DNA of 64,000 bases from Artocarpus heterophyllus. Its lineage: Eukaryota; Streptophyta; Magnoliopsida; Rosales; Moraceae. This document shows, one piece after another, positions 53,007 through 62,144 of the stretch (the first letter of the stretch is position 1; the number at the start of each line of letters is the position of its first letter). Location: NCBI GenBank assembly GCA_025403435.1, contig CM046331.1, positions 28,314,459-28,378,458 of the forward strand, given 5' to 3'. The translations under genes were made by a program, and so were the position numbers. Under the pieces are notes generated by a model that saw only the letters and a list, made by a program, of their open reading frames with translations, searched no databases and was not told where the DNA came from.

Positions 53007-54148
53007 ATTTGTACTATTCCACGAGTCCTAGAGCTGAAAATTTAAAGGCCAGTCAATAAATATGCGAGCATGAAAATGAAACTAATAGAGTTTATAGGCT
53101 CACCTCCGGCATTGGAGCTTTTTTGCGCTGCCCATTTAGCCAACATATCCATTCGACTATGATGATCAAAAGGCAAGCATCAAATTTGATACACAAAACA
53201 AATGTAACAACAATGGATAATAACCAATATTTTTATTCTTTCTTAATTATACGTATCCTTGTCCAACATGAGCGAATATCCTATACGCATCTACAAAGAT
53301 GTATGTTAGCAGATGTCAAGCGTGTGAAGCCTAATTATCGACCTAACACAAATCTACCTTGTTTGCAAGAGTATATTGGGGTTTTCACATACGTATTTCG
53401 GCTGTCATAAATTACGCTTATATTGGAGAATCCTGCTTTGAGAATTAGGTTAAAAACAAATAGTGCAAGAGAATGAAGTATGTGGTTCTAATCTTCTTAT
53501 TCATCACAGTCAAATTTGCAGCAACGGACCAAATATGCAGCTTTCACCTTAAACCATTATAAATCTCATGTGTAGTTGTCTGTCTTTTCTTTTCTATTGT
53601 TGCTCTAGTTAGTAAAAGATTAGGATATTTAATCTGTAACATTAAGAGCTGAAAAATGGAAAAACCATGCTGCTAATCTCATTAAAAAAAAAAGAAGAAG
53701 AAAATGTTCCCTAGTTCACTCAAGACAAAAATCAAATACCTGGAATGGAGTTGGATCATCTTCTCCCTTAAATAACACCCATCTTTTCTCTTTCACTACC
53801 ATATTACAAAAAATGGAGACAGAGAAACACAAAAGCATTAGAATATCGTCGACGTGAAAAATCAACTACATACACATAAAAGTTTGCAGGTAATTTTTAA
53901 AGTGAAAATTCAATTCAACAACAAAGTCAAGAATAAAGGGTAAAATAAGAAGCCTTTTTTGATACCCAGTTTTGCAAAATGGAAATATTTTTCATGATAA
54001 ACTTCATGAAAGCAAAAGGACTTGGCAACTGGAAGAAAACAGAGAAAGCAAATTTTGTTTTCAAGTGAGATAAGAATAAATATAGAAAGGAGAAAAGAGG
54101 ATTGAGACCCACTTACTGACACCATCGATTTCCTCTTTTCTCGCGAAA

Positions 54149-54366
54149 TATTTGGAGAATACTTTGGAAATGCAAGACAATTGAGAAACCTTTATCATTA
54201 TCTCTTGGCATCAATAACACGGACCAAGGAAATATATGTAGGAAAGGCTGAGCATAAAACCAAAACATGACCCCTCAGCTCAATCACACACCAAAGAGGA
54301 AAAAAACCAAACTCAGTTGTAACAAACTCTATTGAGAAGACTATAATGCCTTTGTATTTTCTAATG
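54149..54366 (-). repeat. 3' LTR of copia element C
   Basis: Downstream LTR in element orientation, beginning next to the polypurine tract. It shares stretches such as TGCAAGACAATTGAGAAACC and AATAACACGGACCAAGGAAA with 58171-58395. Confidence 0.92.
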
Positions 54367-54373
54367 CTTCCCC

Positions 54374-57300
54374 TCAAGATGGAGAGTGACTGTTAATCAT
54401 TCCCATCTTGAAAAGAAGGGATAAAAACTGACATGGAAACAACGACTTGGTTAAAAGATTAGCAACCTGATGCTGTGAACTAATATGCAAAGTCTTCAAA
54501 ATCCCTTGTTGAATTTTCTTCTCTACCAAATGACAATCTATCTCAATGTGTTTGGTTCTTTTATGAAAAACTGAATTAGCTGTGAAGTACAGCTTGATTA
54601 TCACAAAACAGAACAGCTGGCTTGAGACGAGGGATATTGAGCTCCTTGAATAAGGCAAGAAACCACACTAGCTCACTGGTGGCATTTGCCATTGACCTGT
54701 GCTCGGCTTCAGCAGAGGATCTCGAGACAATCTGCTACTTCTTAGACTTCCACGAAACTAAGGAGTCCTCAGTGAATACACAAAAGCCAGAGATGGATCA
54801 TCCAGAATCTGGACAAGTAGCCCAATCAGAATTAGCAAAGGCCTTCAAGCATGCCTTTGACTTAGAGCTGTAAAATAAACCTTGTCTGACTGTTCCCTTG
54901 ACATATTGCAGAACTCGGTAGACAGCTTTAAGGTGAAGAGTTCTCGGACTTCCAAGGAATTGACTGAGAGAGTGCACCGAGTGAGACAAGTCAAGTCTAG
55001 TAATAGTCAAGTATAGAAGCTTACCAATAAACTTTCTATAGACAATAGGATCTTCAAGGATTTCCCCATGATCTTTGGATAATTTCAGGTTGGGTTCCAT
55101 GGGTGTTTTTGAGGGCTTACAACCTAGATATCCAATGCTTGAAAGCAATGAGAGAGCATATTGTCTTTGTGACACCACAGTACCCTTACTTGACCGTGCC
55201 ACCTCTATCCCCAAGAAGTACTTCAATTTTCCAAGGTCCCTTAGCTTGAAACGATCATTTAAAAAACATTTGAATTGATCCACCTATTGAGAATTATTAC
55301 TAGCTATAACTATGTCATCCACATATACAAGAAGCGCTATAAAACAATCATCTCCAATTTTGAGGAAAAGAGAACTATCGACCATCGATTGTTTGAACCG
55401 ATTGTTCAACAAGGCTATGGAAAACTTGGAAAACCATTGTTAAGAGGCTTGTTTCAAGCCATAAATGGATTTATGTAGGTAACACACTACATTCAATGGA
55501 AGACGCTCTCCCTCTCGACAGTATCCAGGGGGCAAAGATATGTAGACCTCCTCATTGAGATCCCCATGAAGAAAAGCATTATTGACATCAAGTTGAGTGA
55601 GACTCCAACCGTAAATAGCAGCCAAAGCTAAGAGAGCCTTAATAGTAACCAACTTGGCTACTGGAGAGAATGTATCCAAGTAATCAAAGCCCTCCTACTG
55701 TGTGTACCCTTTTGCCATGAGGCATGCCTTATAACATTCCAAGCTACCATCTGCCGGATATTTTTCTTTGTAAACCCATTTGCAGCCCACTAGATGTCTG
55801 GCAGGAGTATGGGAGACAATAGACCAAGTCTTATTGCGCTCAAGGGCCTACAGTTCTGCAGTCATCGGTTCTCGCCATTGAGGAATAGTAGCAGCCTATT
55901 TGTAGCTATTAGGTTCAACATGAGAAGAAATGGAATTGACAAAAAGCTTATGGGAAGAGGATAATTTGTCATAAGAGAGGACATTGGCTAAAGGGTGAGT
56001 AGTAGAGGACGAAGGAGTTGAAATAGTGGGACAATGAAAATCCCTTAGATAAGAGGGCAGTTTGCGGATTCGAATAGGATGAGAATTGTGTGTGAGACTT
56101 GACATGGCTGTTGTAACGGAGTCAAGATGAGAAATGGAACAAGGAGTTGGAAAATCATCATGGGAAGTATGAGAAGGAAGAACTTTATCAGAGAATAACT
56201 CAAGAAATTCAGTGGAAAGTGGGATATGACTTGATTTGAAGGGAAAGATTTCTTCATGAAAGACAACATCACAAGAGATGTAAATAGAATTAGTGCTCAG
56301 GTCTAAAAGCTTGTAACCTTTATATCCAGCTAGACAACCAAAAAAGACAACAAGTGCTGCTCAAGGTGAGAATTTTCAGCAATTTCTTTTCAACGTAGAG
56401 GCATAGAGAGGCAGCCAAAAACATGAAGATGGGTGTAAGAAGATTTCTTGTTCATGAGTGACTGAAAAGGACTTTTGTTGTCTAAAACAGGAGTTGGTAT
56501 ATGGTTTAAGAGGTAAACAGCTGTTGAAATGCAATCAGGCCAGTATCCTAGAGGAAGATTGGACTAAAAAAATAAAGAACGTGCGACATTAAGAATTTGC
56601 TGATGTTTTCGTTCTACAATAGAGTTTTGTTGTGGAGTTTCTACACAAGAACTGTAAGGCGCAATACCTTTGGCATGGAACAAATGAGAAAAATGCAACT
56701 TAAGGTTATATAAGAGTCAGACAAGAAGTTAACAGAACAACCATGGTGTTTGGTTAGGCAACTCACTGAAATTACATTAAACTGAAAGTCAGGAACAAAA
56801 AACACATTCTCTAAGATGAATGATTCAAAAATCTGAACGGATCCAGTCTAAGAAATGGGAATTGAGAGACCATTTGGTAGAGTAATGTGAGAATTAAGGA
56901 CTGGTTTGTAGGATTTAAAGAGAAGCAAGGAACAACAAACAAGATGAGCTGCTCATGTGTCCAGAATCCAGTTAAATTGAGGAGAAAAAGGAGGAAAAAC
57001 TGAGGAAGTAAGGGCATAGGTACCGCTGAAACAAGAAGCTACAGGCTACTACTCATCCACCATGGTACGAGCCTCAAGTTGCAGCTGTGAGCTGAGGAGA
57101 GCAATAAATTACTTGCACTGATTAGCACTGAGGGATGCCAAGGAGCTTTTAGGTGACGCCATTTGAGGACCTTCTTTAGACCCAGATGAAATTTGATTAA
57201 TCTGAGCCTTAGAGCCTTTGAATTTCGACTTACACCCAGGGATTTATCCTGGTGGATAACTGTATAATTTGTAGCACTTATCCATAGTGTGCCCTGATGT

Positions 57301-58000
57301 GTTGCAGTGAGTGCAAAACGGGCGATTGTCTTTCTTGCCCTTCACAGACTGATTCGTATTTATAGGGGCAAGAAAAGGGACATTAGCTAGAGAAGATAAA
57401 TCAGAAAAAGGGATAATACTTTGAGTTATGGTACGTTGGCGTGCCTCTTGGATGACCAAGGAAAATACCTTAGAAATGGGAGGTAGGTGATCCATCATTA
57501 GGGTTTGTGCTCTGATATGAGCAAATGAGTCATTCAAGCCCATTAAAAATTGAATCACACATTCCCGTTGTCAAAACTCAAGCCAAAGCCTCATTGTTCC
57601 GCAATTGCAAATCGAAATAGGTTGATATTCCTTCAATTCATCCCAGAGAATTTTCTATCGTGTGTAGTAGCTATTCACATCCATGGAACCTTGCTGCAGA
57701 GCAATTAAGCTTTTCTTGATCTGAAACACATGGGAAGCATTGATGGAAGCTTTCAATCAGGTCAGCCCAGATTTCAACGACAGTGGGAATATACAATAAG
57801 CTATCAGCAATTTCACGAGTGACAGAGTTCAAGATCCATGAAATTACCATGCTGTTGCATCTCATCCAAGCCCCTCGAAGAAGATCATTTGGTTATGGTG
57901 GTTGAATGCTGCCATCAATGAAGCCAATTTTGTTTTTGGCCGTCAATGCCATGGACATCACACAGTTCTAAGTATTATAGTTTGGTCCAATCAGCTGATG
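54374..58000 (-). pseudogene. Degenerate copia gag-pol of element C
   Basis: Polyprotein fragments lie in several frames in the expected order on the minus strand. Gag with a zinc knuckle is at about 57865-57244 (CTHCNTSGHTMDKC), a protease-region fragment at about 57017-56811 (GFWTHEQL in place of the DSGA motif), and the integrase tail and linker at about 56400-55896. RT parts are at 55679-55440 ([30 protein letters not shown]) and 55283-54798 (LKYFLGIEVARSSKGTVVSQ). The RNase H end is at about 54658-54374 (KRTKHIEIDCHLVEKKI). The integrase region is much shorter than in elements A and B, implying an internal deletion. Multiple stops and frameshifts make it non-functional. Confidence 0.88.
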
Positions 58001-58170
58001 GGTGACTAGAACCATACTCGAATGATCACCATTGTGCAAGAAGAAAGGGTGGCTTGAATCTTCTGATCAAGAGCCCACTACAATGCGATTGGCGGCATTG
58101 TTATTGACATTATTGTTTCCTCCTCGCGCCATAGAAGAGAACGAAGGCAGCTCTCAACTCTCTGATACCA

Positions 58171-58395
58171 TATTAGGAGAATATTTTAGAAATGCAAGAC
58201 AATTGAGAAACCTAACATTCTCTCTTAGCATCAATAACACGGACCAAGGAAAAATATATAGGAACGGCTGAGCACAAAACCAAAACGTGACCCCTCAGAT
58301 CAATCATACACCAAAAAGGGAAAAAAAAAAAAAAAACAAACTCAGTTATAACAAACTTTATTCAAAAAACTATAATGCCCTTGTATTTTCTAATA
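58171..58395 (-). repeat. 5' LTR of copia element C
   Basis: Upstream LTR in element orientation, next to the PBS. It contains a long A-run (about 58321-58336) that accounts for most of its extra length over the partner LTR. Confidence 0.92.
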
Positions 58396-58479
58396 CGAAA
58401 TATCGATTTCCAGCTTTGTCAACTCTTGTGGGAGTTCTATTGCTAAAGTACCCAAAATCCAAAAGAAAAGTTTCAACAT

Positions 58480-61100
58480 TTTCTTTTCTTCCCCCAATAT
58501 TTATACAACGCAAAATTCAAATGGATTCTACAACTAATCATCTACTCTCTCTTGCCAATCATCTTTTATTTGTCTTTCTTCCAACGCCGAACTTTTTAAA
58601 GCCCAGACGGGGAATTTAGATTCTTAGTATGAACAACATGTTGTTTTCTGAAACCTAAAGCGGCATAATGACTTTTTGCACCAGTGCCCCTTGAGCTATT
58701 CGTATTTGGCAATTTGGTCCCTAAACAAAAACATTCACCAATCAGCACCTTCAAGTTTTAACATTTTAGCAAAATCACTCCAATTTTTTTATGCCGTTTG
58801 GAAAAAAAATTAAGCATGTATTTTGAATGTCAATTAGAACTAAATAATTCTAACTAACTATGGCGTAAAATAAAAAGTAACTATAGTGTAAAACTCTCAC
58901 ATGTTACAGATTTTAAACTCAAAATTTTGGTTCTAACCAACTTATCAAATAATAGAGTGCTCAATGTGATACTAAAGTGGTAGAAGAAAACTTGATGGAA
59001 TTTAGGTGGGTTTGAATTGGGAAAAAAAATTGGGATATCTAATCAAGTGAGGGATAGAGAGAGACAAAAAAATCTATTGAAAAGAAACCTTGGACATTAG
59101 TTGCCGCAGTGGAGAAGTTGCAAGTGCTTGTTCATAGGCACAACACTCCCTGCTCCAACTTCAATACCCAAATTTTTCTATTTATTTTTTTTATTTTTGA
59201 GTTTGATATTATTTGTTTGTTTTTAATTGTGGTTTTTGGGTAGCTTAGGGAATGAGAGTGACAATGGAGGGTTATTAAAGATATATTATTATTTTAATTT
59301 TATGTTATGTAGAAATTGTAGTAAATATCACTTTTTTAAAACTAACATAGTAAAAATTAAGTTTTGAAAATATTCGTAGTAATAATAACAAATTTATAAC
59401 ATAAATAATACATGAGTTAATTACATACCATACTTTATAGTTTTAATTATTTCCTAATTTTTCCTTTTGTTTTTAGAAACGACAGAGGTATCTTTTAAAT
59501 TTAAAAAACTAGTTTCAATTTTATCTCTCACAGATCTTTTGGATAAAAAAAAATGGTGATAAGACAAAGATATTTTTAATCATACCGAATTTATTTCCAA
59601 AATATACTTTTCTTCTTAAAAAATTTAAAATCATTTTAACATTTAAAACATCATAAGACAAGATATTTTTTAATTTGATTTTGCGTTTTAGGGTTTTTTA
59701 TGTTTTTAAATCTATAAAATATTTTTCATAATTGTTTAAGAATAATTATGTTAGTTTGCATAATTTTTTTTACTCAATGGAATGAAATTGAAATAAGTTT
59801 TTTAAATTCAAAGGATACTTTTATAATTTTTAAAAACAAATGACAGATTGATAAATAGTTAAAACTAAAATGCATAATTATGTAATTAACCTAATAATTT
59901 ATTTATCTTCAAAATGTGGATAAATTTTATTTTTACACTAAATTGATTTAAGGTACAAATAATATATACTCCTTGTTTACGGTATAAATAATTCTTACTT
60001 ACACAATAGACAAACTTTATTTACTATAAATATTTTTAAAATATGCTATTTACTTCAAAAAGTTAAAATAATCTGTTATTTTCCTCAATCTCCTTATTAC
60101 TAATTACTACACTTGTCCTTAATAAGAGGCCCTTGGGGCACATCGAGCACTCTATTTAATTTTTCTTAAAGCGTTATCAATAAGAATAATTTTGTTAAAA
60201 TTTCAAAGTTCCGAGGTTGATTGTCAAAATTTTTTGTTTGGGAACCAAACTGCCATGCACAAATAGCTCGGAGGCCCTAAGGTGCAAAAAAAGATTAAAA
60301 AAAATTAGGAAAACTACATATTGTTAAGCTTTAACACGTGAACGACGTGTAATTTGTTCAAGCAAATAACATCAATAACAAAAAGTTACATTTTTTTGTC
60401 AAACGACATTGCATTCATTTTTTCCTTTTTTGTATAGGGTGGTTTTCTTGTTAACGAGGTGTAATTTGGTCAAGCAAATAACCAAAGCAAAAGGAAACAT
60501 TTTTTTTGGTCAAACGACTTTGCATACATTTTTTCTTTTTTTGTTTAGGGTGCGGTTGGGGTTTGTGGGTGGGTTGTGTATATGCATGTTTTGGCAAACA
60601 AAAGATATGTCGTTTCCACTTCAAACGACAAGAAAGTCTTAAAAACCTCTAAATGGCAGCAAACTTCAAAAGGACGAACCACATGTGGCTTAACTTTAAA
60701 AGACAAGCCCATCTACTTATTATTATTATTATTATTTTGTCTTCATAGCTGTCATCTTTATTATTTATTAAATATATTTTTTAAATTTAATAACCTAAAC
60801 ATATAAATAATATTTGAATATTAAAAGCAATTAAGTAAGTTATTTATGTATTAAAACTTAATTAGTGACAATCAAGAAAATGGGGCGAATAGATTTCCGA
60901 AAAAAAGGCAATGGATATGGACTCAAGGCATCACGGCATTCAATCAAAACGACATCATTTTCACGTCGTTGGACATCACAATTTATCAACACTCGGCGAT
61001 ATAATCCAAGACACCAAACCACGCCGAAAATGGTTCGCCGGAGATTCCTTCACTAGCCGCCTCCTCCTCCTCCTCCTCCTCCTCCTCGTCGCCGGAATCA
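58480..61100. other. Intergenic DNA and upstream region of the ATP synthase gamma gene
   Basis: No intact gene is supported. A diverged MITE-like stretch lies at about 58815-58950 (GTTCTAACCAACTTATCAAATA end, CTCTCACATGTTACAG inside). A duplicated pair of segments at about 60395-60550 repeats AAGCAAATAAC, TTTTTTGTCAAACGAC and TTGCAT(A/T)CATTTTTTC. A (TTA)n run is at 60718-60738. Upstream ATGs (60865-60911) open short frames, one of which overlaps the gamma subunit start in another frame. A (CTC)n stretch at about 61060-61087 directly precedes the start. Confidence 0.5.
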
Positions 61101-62144
61101 ATGGCTTTCTCCACCACCTTCTCAATCTCAACTCCCCCCACCCCAAAACCTTCCTCAATAGTCCAATGCGGCCTCCGTGATCTCCGACAGCGAATCGACT
61201 CCGTCCAGAACACCCAGAAGATCACCGAAGCCATGAAACTCGTCGCCGCTGCCAGGGTCCGCCGCGCCCAAGAGGCCGTCGTCAACTCCCGCCCCTTCTC
61301 CGAAACCCTCGTCGAGGTCCTCTACGACCTCAACGACCGCCTCCAATCCGACGATATCGATTTCCCCCTCACGACACCCAGGCGGGTAAAGAAAGTCGCC
61401 ATAGTCGTCGTCACCGGCGACCGCGGCCTCTGCGGCGGGGTCAACAAAGCCGTCATCAGGAAGGCCGAGTCCCGAATCGAAGAGCTGAAGAGAGTCGGAT
61501 TGGATTACGCCCTGATCAGCATCGGGAAAAAGGGAAATTCATATTTCGGCCGATACCCTAACCCTAATTTGGAAAAAATGATCGAAATTGGGGGTTTTCC
61601 GACGGCGAAGGAGGCTCAGATCGTCGCCGATCACGTCTTCTCGCTCTTCGTCAGCGAGGACGTCGATAAAGTCGAACTTGTTTACACCAAATTGGTGTCG
61701 TTGATCAAGTTCGATCCCGTTATTCACACTTTACTTCCATTGCAAAGGAAAGTTCTTGATGTTGATGGAAATTGTGTCGACGCCATGGAAGATGAGTTCT
61801 TTAGGCTGACTACCAAGGAAGGGAAATTGAGTGTAGAGAGAGAAACTGGCTTTGGTGCGAGAAAGAGGATATTATCACCGATTATGGAATTTGAACAAGA
61901 CCCTGTTCAGATTCTTGACGCTTTGATGCCATTGTACCTGAACAGCCAGGTGTTGAGGGCGTTGCAGGAGGCCGAGGCGAGCGAGCTCGCGGCGAGAATG
62001 AGCGCCATGAGCAGCGCCACGGACAATGCCGTCGAGCTGAGGAAGGGGCTTTTGAGGGCGTACAACCGCGAGCGGCAGGCGAAGATCACCGGCGAGATTT
62101 TGGAGATTGTCGCTGGAGCCGAAGCGTTGAATAAGCTTGATTAG
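61101..62144 (+). CDS. Chloroplast/plastid ATP synthase gamma subunit, lacking one regulatory cysteine, 347 aa
   Basis: The gamma subunit is the rotating shaft of CF1-CF0 ATP synthase. The gene is intronless. A short Ser/Thr/Pro-rich N terminus (about residues 1-22, a short transit peptide) precedes the gamma fold. Conserved parts are LRDLRQRIDSVQNTQKITEA, the MKLVAAARVRRAQEAV helix, VVVTGDRGLCGGVNKA and the C-terminal helix ELAARMSAMSSATDNA through RQAKITGEILEIVAGA. The plant-specific insert DEFFRLTTKEGKLSVERE is present, so this is the plastid rather than the mitochondrial type. In the redox loop the family pattern is Cys-Asp-Ile-Asn-Gly-x-Cys. Here it reads LDVDGNC, so the first cysteine is Leu219 (codon 61755-61757, CTT) and only Cys225 remains. 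The loop is also about two residues shorter. This resembles the non-photosynthetic gamma2 (ATPC2) role, but the paralogue assignment is inferred, so the symbol is left empty. Confidence 0.92.
   Translation: MAFSTTFSISTPPTPKPSSIVQCGLRDLRQRIDSVQNTQKITEAMKLVAAARVRRAQEAVVNSRPFSETLVEVLYDLNDRLQSDDIDFPLTTPRRVKKVAIVVVTGDRGLCGGVNKAVIRKAESRIEELKRVGLDYALISIGKKGNSYFGRYPNPNLEKMIEIGGFPTAKEAQIVADHVFSLFVSEDVDKVELVYTKLVSLIKFDPVIHTLLPLQRKVLDVDGNCVDAMEDEFFRLTTKEGKLSVERETGFGARKRILSPIMEFEQDPVQILDALMPLYLNSQVLRALQEAEASELAARMSAMSSATDNAVELRKGLLRAYNRERQAKITGEILEIVAGAEALNKLD

Larger units (their letters stand above)
54149..58395 (-). mobile_element. Ty1-copia LTR retrotransposon C, decayed, inserted in a coding exon
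   Basis: LTRs at 54149-54366 (218 bp) and 58171-58395 (225 bp) differ at roughly two dozen positions plus small indels, so this is by far the oldest of the three elements. A perfect target duplication, CGAAA, remains at 54144-54148 and 58396-58400. The PBS is at 58159-58170 (minus strand TGGTATCAGAGA) and the polypurine tract at 54367-54378 (CTTGAGGGGAAG). The terminal dinucleotides have decayed from TG/CA to TA/CA-like forms. It lies in the same orientation as the NDUFAF2-like gene that it interrupts. Confidence 0.93.
46188..58479 (-). pseudogene. NDUFAF2/B17.2-like (mimitin) complex I assembly factor, broken by two copia insertions
   Basis: Nine short minus-strand exons together encode a plant NDUFAF2-type protein, a mitochondrial factor for assembly of NADH:ubiquinone oxidoreductase. 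Exon 1 is 58479-58396 plus 54143-54117 (GYFSNRT, VDKAGNRYFARKEEIDGV). It continues with 53795-53740 (MKEKRWVLFKGEDDPTP), 53156-53104 (VEWICWLNGQRKKAPMPE), 47594-47543 (EIEELEARCEHVRQNVA), 47356-47291 (LLKKEEEEKKLKEGVARKG), about 46972-46912 (QDLRSFIRQIPGSS), 46558-46516 (DKVEEETDAMEGA), 46388-46344 and 46251-46188 (TGSGETYRPGTWQPPT, stop). Breaks: element C lies within exon 1 at the Phe-Ala of RYFAR; one base is missing near 58449 between the ATG and GYFSN; one base is missing in exon 2 before 53740 (TP-IP expected); and the start of exon 6 is out of frame. Element B sits in the intron between exons 3 and 4. Family identity is from remembered plant homologues. Confidence 0.85.

Noticed and set aside
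54117..58479. A continuous frame across the repaired exon 1 beginning MLKLFFWILGT and ending in REKRKSMVS
   Set aside because: It runs from the ATG but is in the wrong frame for the family. The shifted frame gives VDKAGNRYFARKEEIDGV and splices correctly into MKEKRW, so the ATG frame is broken by one base.
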